NCBI GenBank assembly: GCA_039933315.1
Contig: JBDTOI010000176.1
Coordinates: forward strand, 1 to 8,283
DNA: 8,283 nt
Direction of reading: 5' to 3'
From: DASXRU01 sp039933315
GTDB lineage: Bacteria > Acidobacteriota > Blastocatellia > Pyrinomonadales > Pyrinomonadaceae
Made by a program: the position numbers and the translations under genes. This document shows positions 1 through 7,084 of the stretch, piece by piece. The notes beneath the pieces were generated by a model. It was not told the origin of the DNA and did not search any database. It saw only the letters and a program-made list of their open reading frames with translations. Positions within the stretch are counted from its first letter, which is position 1; each line of letters begins with the position of its first letter.

Positions 1-22
1 TGCTACAGTGTGGCGGGGTTAA

Positions 23-150
23 TTGAGGTTTCACGCAAAGGCGCTAAGAAAGGAAAGACAGAAGGCGCAAAGAATAGCACTCAAAGAATAGCACCCAACC
101 CTTTGCGCCTTCTGCTTTTCCTTTCTTAGCGCCTTTGCGTGAACCCTCAA
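23..150. repeat. Long inverted repeat, 50-nt arms
   Basis: Arms 23-72 and 101-150 are reverse complements with no gaps and 3 mismatches in 50. Each arm carries the phrase CGCAAAGGCGCTAAG. Weaker pairing continues outward to about 16/157. The 28-nt loop, with the end of the left arm, holds a 13-nt direct repeat, CAAAGAATAGCAC, at 68-80 and 82-94. No ORF is present. It lies about 200 nt beyond the stop of the receptor gene. Short GCAAAGGCGC-type phrases are, from memory, common as dispersed repeats in environmental bacterial genomes, so a REP-like or MITE-like element is the best guess. It would fold into a very strong RNA hairpin if transcribed, but no T-run follows either arm, so a classical terminator is not supported. 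Confidence 0.85.
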
Positions 151-358
151 CTTACCCTCTGCAGTCCTCGGCTAATACAAGACCTTAATGTTCATGTGAT
201 TTGGTGGGTCGTGTGCGGATTGGCAGGCATACGATTCACAAATCACATTAAGCTACGCGAAAAGAATACGGAATAAGCCTCTGGCAAAGCCATATTTACG
301 GATCTTTACGCCGACACAAAGAACCACCGGCTATCGCAGGTGGTACTGGCATCGCTAA
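151..358. other. Non-coding 3' flank of the receptor gene
   Basis: No gene is visible in this stretch. It contains one modest inverted repeat, ATGTGATTTG at 194-203 and CAAATCACAT at 239-248, perfect over 10 bp with a 35-nt spacer, and a small hairpin next to the receptor stop that is listed separately. The function of the 10-bp repeat is unknown. Confidence 0.5.
323..344 (-). terminator. Possible weak terminator of the receptor gene
   Basis: On the minus strand, 14 nt after the receptor stop codon, ACCACC and GGTGGT form a perfect 6-bp stem around a 10-nt loop, followed by TTCTTTGTG. The U-tract is broken and the loop is large, so this is only a weak candidate for an intrinsic terminator. 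Confidence 0.3.
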
Positions 359-3300
359 TCAGAAGGTCAGACGCGCGCCAAACTGCATCCTGCGCATCGG
401 CAGCGCCGAGGTAATAACGCCAAAGGTGGCCGAGGTCGCTCCCGAAGGAACGGCCGCGCCCGGCTGTCCGAGATTCACCATATTGAAGACATTGGTGGCC
501 TCACCCCGTAAGCGTAGCTTGAAGCGCTCGCTCAAACTGAAGTCGCGCGAGATGGCCAGATCGACGACCTTATAGCCCGGTCCATCGAGCACGTTGCGGG
601 GCGAGTTGCCGTCGGTGGCGACCCCGGTCACGACTGTGTTCTGGGCAAAGGCCGCGGTGTTGAACCATCGCGCCGCTGTCGGATTGTCTATATGAGGATC
701 GCCGATCAGCCGCGCGCGGTCGTTAGTTTGCCCATCGAGGTTGGCGTCAACGTTGCCGTTGGTAATGGTGAACGGAAGGCCGCTGCGCATCTTGATGATT
801 GGCGATATGCTCCAGCCATTGAGAATATGGCGCACGACGGCGTGGCTCTTTTTGAAGTAGTCGGGTCTGTAGTTCAAACTCATGCTGAAAACGTGACGTT
901 GGTCGGTATCGGCGCGACCTTCATCTTCAGCGAGATTGCTGTAATTCTGGGCCAGACCCTGTGTGGTGTTGTTGTGAAGCTGTACGCTCGAGCGCGTCTT
1001 GCTAAAGGTGTAGAAGGCGTTGAAGCTGACACGGCGGCTCATACGCATGTTGCTGGTGATTTGCAGGCCATGGTAGGAGGCCGTCTGGTCCGAGTCCAGG
1101 ACCAGCACAGCACCAAACGCCGGGTTGGGCCGCCGCGCGAGTATGTTCGCTCCCGCGGCGGTGGCGGTGGGCGTGACCACCGGATAGTTGACGTCGCGTC
1201 CGAAGGGCAGCCTACTGCTGAGTGTGCCCACGTACGCCGCTCCCACTGTCAGATCGTTTGTGATCTGACGCTGGACTGAGAAGTTCAATTGGGTGGTACG
1301 GGGCCACTCGAAGTCTGGCGCAACTGCAAAGAGACCGCCACCGGTGACAAATGTCCCTCTGTAGGGGAAGGGATTGCCACCCACGAAGGCGTTATAGGGG
1401 TTGCTGAGCGAAGCTCCCAACGGCACTCCGGTTGAACTCGTTAAGCGATTGATATTGGAAAAGGTGAGCCGGGTAGAAAAGGGCTGGAAGTTGGTCATGG
1501 TGTTCCATTCATTACCCGAGATGCTGCCGTAAAACAGCCCGACGGCGCCGCGAATCGAAGTCTTCCCGTCGCCCAGCGGGTCCCAGGCAAAGCCGAGGCG
1601 CGGAGAATAGTGGTGGTAGTTGATCGGGATCCCCCCAATTTCCACGCCGGGATCGCCGTAGAACAACGCCCCCACAGGCGCGATCGCATTAACTATTGAG
1701 CGTTGCCCCGGAACATAGTTGGTGACGCGCCTTTGCGGGTCGGTGGGAGGTGTCTGAACGTCCCAGCGCAAACCCAGGTTCAGAGTCAGGCGCGGCGTCA
1801 CGCGGAAATCATCCTGCACGAAGAGGGCTGTGTACCAGCTATTAGTGTAAGCCGTGACGGGCGCGTCCTGCGTGATGGCGCTGGGAATACCAACCAGAAA
1901 GTCCGCCAGCGCGTTCCTGGTCACGCTGTTATTGAAGGTGAAGACGCCGTAGTTGTTGAGTAGCGTTTGCTGAATGTCCCGGTTGAGCGAAACCTCTCCT
2001 CCCAACTTCAGGGAGTGGCTGCCCTTGGTCCAACTGAAAACGTCGCGTCCAGAGTAGAAGTTAGTGCCGGCCCTGGGCCCGCCGATGGAGTTAGTCAACG
2101 TGAAGAACCCGGCGACGGTGATCTGCGGCAAAGATGGTTCCCCCTGGATCGTGAACGCCGATCCCAGGTCGCCCAGCGAGGTCGCGGGCAGGTTCAGCCG
2201 GCCGCCTAAATTCCGTGTGAACGTCCCCCACACCTGATTGATCCGGTTGGAATCGATGATCCAAACGTCGCTAAGATTAACGTTGTGCTGCCGCCATTTG
2301 AACTGCTGGCTGGCCCACGGCAGGTTGCCCGTGCCCGCCTTCACTGTGTTGCTTCCCTGGGTTATGAAGTAGCTTAAGTTCAAGCGGTGCGCAGAATTAA
2401 TCTGGTGGTCCAACTTTCCCAAAAACTCGTCGGTGTTAAAGGGGCTGGGAACATTCCCCTGCCATCTGCTGCCGGCAACGTTGGAAAGGGGGATAAAGTC
2501 GTCGATGATCCTCCTCGCTGCTGGATCGATTCGGTTGGGGCAGATCACGTGGGTAACGCCATTGCAAGAGAAAGGCAGGTTGGCAGTGCCACTGGCGGGA
2601 TCGACCGGCTTGGTTCCGGAGAGGGTGAAATTGCCCGCACGTTCCAGCGCAGTAGGAACGACGGCGCCGCTGAGGAAGGTACTGGTCGTTTGCCGCAATC
2701 CGGAGTAGGAAGCAAAAAAGAAAGTCTTGTCGCGCTTGATGGGGCCACCGAGGGTGGCGCCGAACTGGTTGCGATGAAACGGGGGCCGTTCCAGTTGCGA
2801 ACCCCAGTCATTGGCGTTGAATACGGTGTTGCGCACGAACTCAAACACCGAGCCGTGATATTCGTTAGTGCCCGATTTCGTGAGCACGTTGATGACGCCG
2901 CTGGCAAACCGGCCATACTCCGCGTTGTAACTATTGGTCTGAACACGGAATTCCTGGATGGCATCCGGGTTGGGCAGGATGTTGCCAGTGTTCCGAAGAT
3001 TGGTCATGTTGCTGCCGCCGTCGAGGTAGTAGTTTACTGAACCGGTGCCGCCGTCAGTACCGCCGTTGATCAGTGTGCGCTGCTCGGGAAAGCCGAGAAT
3101 GAGCGAACTGGTGCCCGTTGAGGCGGCGGCTACCCCGTTGTTATTCGACTGCACGCCGGGCGTCAGGTCCAGGAGCGTGTACACATTGCGCTCAACCAGG
3201 GGAAGGCTGACGATTTCAGCTGACTGGATCGTGCGCCCAATCTCGGAAGTACTGGTGTTGATCTGGGACGCCGTGTCTGTGACGGTCACGGTCTCGGTGA

Positions 3301-3658
3301 CCTGCCCAACGGTTAGGGAGACATCCACCCGGGAGGTGTCGTTCACTTGCAGGACGATGCCGCCAAGGTAGGCCTTCTTGAAGCCGGCAGCGGTGACCTC
3401 TAGCGCGTAGTTGCCCACCGGGAGAAATTCCAGCCGGTAGGTACCGTCCTCGCCGGAGATCACGGTCCGGGTGAGCCCGGTGTCGACATTGCGAGCGGTG
3501 ACCTGGGCGCCGGGCACAGTGGCGCCGCCGGGGTCTGAGGTGTTACCGACGATCGTGGCTGTTGTGACTTGCGCAACGGCTGTTAAGGGGAAGGCAAGCA
3601 AAACTCCGAGGACCGCAAAGTGAATCTTCCGTAAACCAAAGTTTCTTATGCTTAACAT
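359..3658 (-). CDS. Oar-like TonB-dependent outer-membrane receptor
   Basis: The 1099-residue product is a predicted outer-membrane beta-barrel that takes up a large or scarce substrate with TonB energy. Residues 1-29 form a signal peptide (basic start, hydrophobic core AVLGVLLAFPL, likely cut AVA|Q). Residues about 33-120 are a carboxypeptidase-regulatory-like beta-sandwich (VPGAQVTARN, DGTYRLEFLPVGNYALEV). About 140-265 is the plug (NYYLDGGSNM, then NSYNAEYGRFASGVINVLTK). The rest is barrel, ending in the aromatic terminus FGARLTF. Length and order match the Oar-like receptors abundant in Acidobacteriota. I chose the ATG at 3658 rather than the in-frame ATG at 3739 because GGAGGT stands 7 nt before it and the signal peptide begins there. 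It lies downstream of and parallel to the ROK repressor gene, so a carbohydrate substrate is possible, but nothing in the sequence proves one. No clear TonB box or promoter was identified. Confidence 0.93.
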   Translation of the reverse strand: MLSIRNFGLRKIHFAVLGVLLAFPLTAVAQVTTATIVGNTSDPGGATVPGAQVTARNVDTGLTRTVISGEDGTYRLEFLPVGNYALEVTAAGFKKAYLGGIVLQVNDTSRVDVSLTVGQVTETVTVTDTASQINTSTSEIGRTIQSAEIVSLPLVERNVYTLLDLTPGVQSNNNGVAAASTGTSSLILGFPEQRTLINGGTDGGTGSVNYYLDGGSNMTNLRNTGNILPNPDAIQEFRVQTNSYNAEYGRFASGVINVLTKSGTNEYHGSVFEFVRNTVFNANDWGSQLERPPFHRNQFGATLGGPIKRDKTFFFASYSGLRQTTSTFLSGAVVPTALERAGNFTLSGTKPVDPASGTANLPFSCNGVTHVICPNRIDPAARRIIDDFIPLSNVAGSRWQGNVPSPFNTDEFLGKLDHQINSAHRLNLSYFITQGSNTVKAGTGNLPWASQQFKWRQHNVNLSDVWIIDSNRINQVWGTFTRNLGGRLNLPATSLGDLGSAFTIQGEPSLPQITVAGFFTLTNSIGGPRAGTNFYSGRDVFSWTKGSHSLKLGGEVSLNRDIQQTLLNNYGVFTFNNSVTRNALADFLVGIPSAITQDAPVTAYTNSWYTALFVQDDFRVTPRLTLNLGLRWDVQTPPTDPQRRVTNYVPGQRSIVNAIAPVGALFYGDPGVEIGGIPINYHHYSPRLGFAWDPLGDGKTSIRGAVGLFYGSISGNEWNTMTNFQPFSTRLTFSNINRLTSSTGVPLGASLSNPYNAFVGGNPFPYRGTFVTGGGLFAVAPDFEWPRTTQLNFSVQRQITNDLTVGAAYVGTLSSRLPFGRDVNYPVVTPTATAAGANILARRPNPAFGAVLVLDSDQTASYHGLQITSNMRMSRRVSFNAFYTFSKTRSSVQLHNNTTQGLAQNYSNLAEDEGRADTDQRHVFSMSLNYRPDYFKKSHAVVRHILNGWSISPIIKMRSGLPFTITNGNVDANLDGQTNDRARLIGDPHIDNPTAARWFNTAAFAQNTVVTGVATDGNSPRNVLDGPGYKVVDLAISRDFSLSERFKLRLRGEATNVFNMVNLGQPGAAVPSGATSATFGVITSALPMRRMQFGARLTF

Positions 3659-3665
3659 GTCAGCG

Positions 3666-3671
3666 ACCTCC
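3666..3671 (-). promoter_or_regulatory. Ribosome binding site deciding the receptor start
   Basis: ACCTCC on the plus strand reads GGAGGT on the minus strand, a perfect Shine-Dalgarno core 7 nt before the ATG at 3658. It makes the longer in-frame start at 3739 unlikely. Confidence 0.85.
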
Positions 3672-3763
3672 AATGAAGATTTCGAAACCGCAAGCAACGT
3701 CGTCAGTGGCGATCCGGTTGCTCCATAAAAGCTGTGCACCCCTTGTCCTTTTTAGACTACCGT

Positions 3764-3829
3764 GTGGCACAGACTTCAGTCTGTGTGGCGCGTTACCCAA
3801 CAGTGATCACAGACTGAAGTCTGTGCCAC
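3764..3829. repeat. Perfect 22-bp inverted repeat between ROK and receptor genes
   Basis: Arms 3764-3785 and 3808-3829 are perfectly complementary around a 22-nt spacer. Each arm contains CACAGACT-TC-AGTCTGTG (or its complement), itself an 8-bp palindrome with a 2-nt centre. The region can therefore form either one long hairpin or two small ones. On the minus strand it begins 19 nt after the ROK stop. It is not followed by a U-tract, so it is better read as a dispersed-repeat-type element than as a classical terminator. It could still reduce read-through from the repressor gene into the receptor gene or protect mRNA ends. Confidence 0.85.
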
Positions 3830-3847
3830 TTTGGAAGATTCTGAACT

Positions 3848-5074
3848 CTAAGCGACTCGTGGCGCCGCAAAGGTTGGCGCCGCGATCAGTGCCGCCGCAC
3901 CGCGCAAACGCGGATACTCTTCCGTTGAAGTTACCCGCAGCGGCGTGCGCGTCGCGGCTTCGGTCAGCGTGCGCTCAGCCATCGCCTGCCGCACAGTGTC
4001 TTCGATCAAGTCCCAGGCGGTGGTGATTTCTCCGGTCAGATAAATACAATCGGGGTTAACGACGTTGATGATGGTGGCGATGCCGAGACCCAGGAAACGT
4101 CCGGTGGCCAGCAGGGCGGCCAGTGCTTTGGAATCTTTGCTGCGCGCGCGCGCAACCAGATCGAGCACGGTGAAAGAGCTTTGTTGTGCGTCCTGCAAAT
4201 GTTTTGGACTATGTTTGGACAAATTCCATCCAAAATAACGCGACAGGGTGGCAAGGTTGGATGTGTAGGCTTCCCAGCAGCCGTTGTTTCCGCACATGCA
4301 ACTAGGGCCATCCAGACTCAGGGGCATATGGCCAAACTCTCCTGCGATATGATCGCGCCCCCGCAGCAGTTCTCCATTTATGACGACGCCAACGCCGACG
4401 CCGTCTGAGACGCTGATATAGACAAAGTTATGCCCGCCGGAAGTTTCGCCGCGGGTCAGCCATAATTGAGCCAGGGCCGCAGCGCGACCCGAGTTTTCAA
4501 TGTGGACGGGCAGACCAGTGGCGGCAGCTAGCTTGGTGCGGAAATCGACATCACGCCAACCGAGTGCGGGCGCGTTCAGGATCTTGCCGGTGCGCTGATC
4601 AACCATACCCGGAACTACCAGCCCAATACCTTCGCAGGAAAACCCCAACCCATGCCTTCGCAGCAGCTTGCGAATGCGAATGGTGAGGTCTTTGACGAAT
4701 TGCGCAATTGGGAAAACGGTTTCGAAATTTTCGATGGCCACCTGGCGTCCGGAAAAGTCGCAGAGCATCAGGTAGGTGCGAGTGAAACGCACATCGACGG
4801 CTACCACTAAACGATCGTGCGTCCTGATATGGAGAAAGGTAGGCTTGCGTCCACGTGCTGCCTCGCCGGTCGCTCCTTCGTAAATCAGCCCCTGAGAGAT
4901 CAATTCCTGCACCAGGACACTAACCACGCCACGCGTCATCTTCATACCGCGGGCCAGATCAGCGCGAGAAATCGGCTGATGCTCGCGGATCAAATTCAGG
5001 GCGATGTGACGATTAATGTCGCGGGAAGTGGTCCGTCTGGCGACTTGAAAATCTCGGGTGTTGATTTTCCGCAT
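3848..5074 (-). CDS. ROK-family transcriptional repressor (NagC/XylR/Mlc type)
   Basis: The 408-residue product has an N-terminal winged helix-turn-helix at about 17-80 (ISRADLARGMKMTRGVVSVLV, then ARGRKPTFL) followed by a ROK sugar-kinase-like fold. The ROK zinc site is intact: GEFGH (H249) with CMCGNNGC (C259, C261, C266), and E246 and E268 are where the family contacts sugar. The nucleotide loop, usually DxGGTK, reads DVRFTRT at 94-100, and the catalytic aspartate of the ENDANAA motif is replaced (ENSGRAAA, S195). It should therefore bind sugar but not phosphorylate it, as in other ROK repressors. I chose the ATG at 5074 rather than the in-frame start at 5266 because the extension is low-complexity, runs through the promoter, and GAGG lies 6 nt before this ATG. 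The promoter is overlapped by a palindrome, suggesting autorepression. The receptor gene downstream is a likely second target. The inducing sugar cannot be read from sequence. Confidence 0.9.
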   Translation of the reverse strand: MRKINTRDFQVARRTTSRDINRHIALNLIREHQPISRADLARGMKMTRGVVSVLVQELISQGLIYEGATGEAARGRKPTFLHIRTHDRLVVAVDVRFTRTYLMLCDFSGRQVAIENFETVFPIAQFVKDLTIRIRKLLRRHGLGFSCEGIGLVVPGMVDQRTGKILNAPALGWRDVDFRTKLAAATGLPVHIENSGRAAALAQLWLTRGETSGGHNFVYISVSDGVGVGVVINGELLRGRDHIAGEFGHMPLSLDGPSCMCGNNGCWEAYTSNLATLSRYFGWNLSKHSPKHLQDAQQSSFTVLDLVARARSKDSKALAALLATGRFLGLGIATIINVVNPDCIYLTGEITTAWDLIEDTVRQAMAERTLTEAATRTPLRVTSTEEYPRLRGAAALIAAPTFAAPRVA

Positions 5075-5093
5075 CGGGGGCCTCGGAACAAGG

Positions 5094-5116
5094 TATTGTT
5101 TGAGTTGCGAACAATA
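5094..5116. promoter_or_regulatory. Candidate ROK operator: perfect 7-9-7 inverted repeat
   Basis: TATTGTT (5094-5100), a 9-nt centre, and AACAATA (5110-5116) form a perfect inverted repeat. The right arm covers the whole -10 hexamer of the ROK promoter and the left arm falls just past the expected transcription start, a classical repressor position. ROK regulators such as XylR and NagC/Mlc are known to bind AT-rich inverted repeats of similar geometry. Assigning this site to the adjacent repressor is inference. No second copy was found near the receptor, peptidase or SDR genes. Confidence 0.6.
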
Positions 5117-5140
5117 TCCCCAGACGGGAGAATCTGTCAA
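5111..5140 (-). promoter_or_regulatory. Sigma70-like promoter of the ROK gene
   Basis: On the minus strand TTGACA (plus coordinates 5135-5140) is a perfect -35 box, separated by 18 nt from TATTGT (5111-5116), a 4/6 match to the -10 consensus. Transcription would start near 5104, about 30 nt before the ATG at 5074. Confidence 0.65.
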
Positions 5141-5233
5141 GATATTTTTCGTTGCGGGCGATTTATTATTCCCCGGCTTGGCAATGGGGCCTAAGCCCTC
5201 CGGGCGGGATATCTTTTGATTCAATCGCTTATT

Positions 5234-5252
5234 CCCCTCCCTCTGGGAGGGG
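5234..5252. repeat. GC-rich 8-bp hairpin in the divergent gap
   Basis: CCCCTCCC (5234-5241) and GGGAGGGG (5245-5252) pair perfectly across a TCT loop, with extra G residues following. There is no T-run on either side, so it is not a classical terminator. Phrases of the CTCCCTCTGGGAGG type are, from memory, common REP-like hairpins. Between this hairpin and the promoter at 5376 I see no other supported feature. Confidence 0.55.
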
Positions 5253-5375
5253 GGGATCATATGCAATTCGATCTCTTAATTCCTCTGGGAAGTGTACGTA
5301 GCGGGAACAACGCAAGGCGGTATGAATGTGACGTACCACCCACCGAAATGAGGGCAGTAGGGCCCGACCTCTAAT

Positions 5376-5404
5376 TTGACTTATCATCGCGGATGGTTTA
5401 GAAA
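5376..5404 (+). promoter_or_regulatory. Sigma70-like promoter of the peptidase gene
   Basis: TTGACT (5376-5381) and TAGAAA (5399-5404) are 5/6 and 4/6 matches to the -35 and -10 boxes with an ideal 17-nt spacer. The expected start near 5411 leaves a leader of about 67 nt before the ATG at 5478. Confidence 0.5.
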
Positions 5405-5465
5405 AACGTCGTCCCTTTCTACATGTTGTTCTTGTCCCCTTGATAGATAACCGCGTCGTTGACAC

Positions 5466-5471
5466 GAGAGG
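5466..5471 (+). promoter_or_regulatory. Ribosome binding site deciding the peptidase start
   Basis: GAGAGG lies 6 nt before the ATG at 5478. The in-frame TTG two codons earlier would leave no spacing, so the ATG is the better start. Confidence 0.65.
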
Positions 5472-5477
5472 TTGCTA

Positions 5478-6392
5478 ATGGGCCAAGTCAGACGGCTACG
5501 CGCCGCGTTCATTTCGATCTCGCTGTCCTCGCTGGCGATTTCCTTCTCGTCTGCCGGCCAGACTGCTCGTTCCGACCGCGAGACCCCGGGCGTTGTCCTC
5601 ACGTCAGAATCTTTGCGCCCGTTGATCGCTGAGTATCACGGCGCAATTGCGAACTCAGCTGAGAAGCCGCCTCCAAGCGAATCAGGCGGAATCCGCGAGC
5701 AGGTCCCGGAAAAATACGCTGCCCGTTACCGGCATTGGAAGCAGGAGTTTCTGTCCACCGAAACTGGCCGGCAGCAATGGGATTTCTATCAAAGCAATCC
5801 AAACTTCACCTTAACCGTGGTCGTAACCCCTGACAATCCCGAAGGTGGAAACACCGGCAGCTATAAGTGGAACGAGGAGGGAAAACTAGTCGCCGCGACC
5901 ATCACTCTGGGGTGCCGGCTGGATGCGGGCGTACCGAATCCGGTTTATTTTCCCGTGATGAATTCCCTTTTGCCCACTGAAACAACCCGCAACATCGCAG
6001 GAGAGACATTGGCGGCAACCAAGATGGCCCATGAGTTCGGCCACGTAAACCGGACAGCGAAGGGTGACCCCGTTCTCTACCAGCTTCAGGTCCAGTTGAT
6101 GCCTCAGTACAACCGAATCTTTCTAAGCAATGGCCGCGACACCAGCGATCCGCGTTTGATCGAGTTAGCTCGCAAGATGGGAGCCACTCCCGTGGAGATT
6201 TGGGAAGATCGTGAATACTGGGGCGAGACAAACGCGATGCTGTATCTGCGCGATCGATTTGCCGACGACGGCTTTCGCTGCCTGCTCTTTAGTAGAATCA
6301 AACGTAGTGTCGATTTGTACGCCAGGGGTTATGAGGAACGCTTCCTTAACATTGCGCAATCAACACCCTCTGGCCGTCGTTGTGGCTGGTAG
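5478..6392 (+). CDS. Predicted exported zinc-metallopeptidase-like protein (HEFGH)
   Basis: The 304-residue product begins with a probable signal peptide (QVRRLR, then hydrophobic AAFISISLSSLAISF, possible cut near SSAGQ-TA), so it should act outside the cytoplasm. At 185-189 HEFGH matches the HExxH zinc-peptidase signature within KMAHEFGHVNRTAKGD. An acidic segment about 55-65 residues later, EIWEDREYWGETNAMLYLRD, could give the third zinc ligand of a gluzincin, with E250 in GETNAML the best candidate. I do not recognise a named family, and substrate and activity are unknown. An HExxH motif can occur by chance, but its helical context and following conserved-looking acidic region make it credible. 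The ATG at 5478 is chosen because GAGAGG (5466-5471) lies 6 nt upstream; the in-frame TTG at 5472 directly abuts that site. It is divergent from the ROK gene and apparently has its own promoter. Confidence 0.8.
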   Translation: MGQVRRLRAAFISISLSSLAISFSSAGQTARSDRETPGVVLTSESLRPLIAEYHGAIANSAEKPPPSESGGIREQVPEKYAARYRHWKQEFLSTETGRQQWDFYQSNPNFTLTVVVTPDNPEGGNTGSYKWNEEGKLVAATITLGCRLDAGVPNPVYFPVMNSLLPTETTRNIAGETLAATKMAHEFGHVNRTAKGDPVLYQLQVQLMPQYNRIFLSNGRDTSDPRLIELARKMGATPVEIWEDREYWGETNAMLYLRDRFADDGFRCLLFSRIKRSVDLYARGYEERFLNIAQSTPSGRRCGW

Positions 6393-6496
6393 CTTTTTCC
6401 AGTCCGGCGACGACGTAACCAGTCTCCTGATAAAGACACCTCTTATTGATGCCCCGGTTTATAACGGACTATTGAGAGCGTCCGTGACCCGCATTA
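6393..6496. other. Non-coding gap after the peptidase gene
   Basis: No gene, terminator or RNA was recognised between the peptidase stop and the TTCGTG repeat. ORFs that cross this stretch overlap the peptidase gene in another frame or run through repeats. Confidence 0.4.
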
Positions 6497-6540
6497 GTTC
6501 GTGTCGCTTCGTGAGATTTCGTGAAGTTCGTGGATCGTTT
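6497..6540 (+). repeat. TTCGTG repeat, intact arm of an intron-split palindrome
   Basis: TTCGTG occurs four times, at 6498, 6508, 6518 and 6527, with 10-, 10- and 9-nt spacing, ending in GGATCG. Read as an inverted repeat it partly matches the minus strand formed by joining 7372-7339 to 6565-6557, that is, the two exons of the group II intron, with roughly two thirds identity. It is best seen as one arm of an imperfect dispersed hairpin repeat. TTCGTG-rich repeats are, from memory, frequent in environmental bacterial genomes. Confidence 0.6.
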
Positions 6541-6568
6541 GCTTAGATTCGGAGCCACACGATCCGTC

Positions 6569-6681
6569 GAGTAGAGAGGAGGCGCGTAGTTGTTTAGATC
6601 GGTAGCTTCCAATGTATCAGCCCTTTCGAGCGGCGTGGCAAACAGCAACCAGACCATGCAACACGTTTCCTCCTCCCCCTC
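6569..6681 (-). ncRNA. Group II intron domain VI with bulged branch-point A
   Basis: On the minus strand GAG-GGGGAGGAGG (6681-6669) pairs with CCTCCTCTCT-A-CTC (6582-6569) in 13 base pairs, two of them G-U, leaving only A6572 unpaired. That is the expected branch-point adenosine, 6 nt before the inferred 3' end. Pairing continues after a small internal loop as CGT-GTTG (6665-6659) with CAAC-T-ACG (6592-6585). The arm is much longer than the usual domain VI of about 35-45 nt; its apical part of about 65 nt has no clear fold. Confidence 0.7.
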
Positions 6682-6686
6682 TAAAA

Positions 6687-6718
6687 TTCCGTACGGTGGG
6701 TTTTCCCCAGTACGGCTT
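6687..6718 (-). ncRNA. Group II intron domain V (catalytic hairpin)
   Basis: On the minus strand the lower helix is CCGTAC (6715-6710) with GTACGG (6694-6689). It is followed by a 2-nt CC bulge on the 3' side (6696-6695), an upper helix TGGG/CCCA (6709-6706, 6700-6697) and a GAAAA loop. The AGC catalytic triad is at 6717-6715. This matches the layout of the conserved domain V of about 34 nt. The loop is one base longer than a GNRA tetraloop and the pairs below the triad are weak. Confidence 0.75.
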
Positions 6719-6731
6719 CAAACGGGAAGTC

Positions 6732-6778
6732 CACGGCGACCTTCACACGGCCCTGCGAACCCGTGTTTATACGCCGTG
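6732..6778 (-). ncRNA. Short ORF-less domain IV hairpin of the intron
   Basis: On the minus strand CACGGCG (6778-6772) pairs with CGCCGTG (6738-6732), and within it ACACGG (6766-6761) pairs with CCGTGT (6750-6745) around a 10-nt loop. Bacterial group II introns normally insert a maturase/reverse-transcriptase gene of more than 1 kb here; this one has only 47 nt. Confidence 0.65.
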
Positions 6779-7084
6779 CAAGTGCGACCCTCGGACCCTT
6801 TGGCCATTGCTGGCATGTTAAGCGGGTCGTCTGACACCACACACTCCCGTCCAGAGGCCCTTGGCTCGCCAGCGGGTTATGTTGTCCCGCCGGGTCATTG
6901 CTTACTATGGCCTCATCCGAGACTCTGGTCTGCTCCCGCCGATTTATGTTTTAGACGGCGGGTCTCCCGCTGGCCAGAGCTTCCCCAGTTTACTCTGCGT
7001 GTCTCTGCCCGCGTGCCGCCTTCCGTACCCCGATGGACAATGCGATTGCCTTTAACTGTTTCTTCATCGCACCTGCTAGCCTTC

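Noticed and set aside
23..150. CRISPR array or attachment site
   Set aside because: There are only two short direct repeats, 14 nt apart, with no unique spacers, and no integrase or Cas gene is present.
692..1279. Plus-strand 195-residue ORF inside the receptor gene
   Set aside because: It is antisense to a clearly recognisable receptor, has no ribosome binding site or recognisable domain, and is explained by GC-rich codon use on the other strand.
2387..3040. Plus-strand 217-residue ORF inside the receptor gene
   Set aside because: It is antisense to the plug and early barrel of the receptor and has no domain or start signal.
3659..3739. 27-residue N-terminal extension of the receptor
   Set aside because: It precedes a normal signal peptide and includes the strong GGAGGT site for the ATG at 3658.
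3764..3829. Intrinsic terminator of the ROK gene
   Set aside because: The stem is strong but no U-tract follows on the minus strand; it is listed as a repeat instead.
5075..5266. 64-residue N-terminal extension of the ROK protein
   Set aside because: It translates the promoter/operator region and has no family similarity; the family N-terminus begins at the ATG at 5074.
6469..6657. Minus-strand 62-residue ORF beginning MVWLLFATPLE, as a remnant of an intron maturase
   Set aside because: It lies in the domain VI arm and then runs through the 3' exon and TTCGTG repeat. It shows no reverse-transcriptase motif, and its GGAGG site is part of the domain VI helix.
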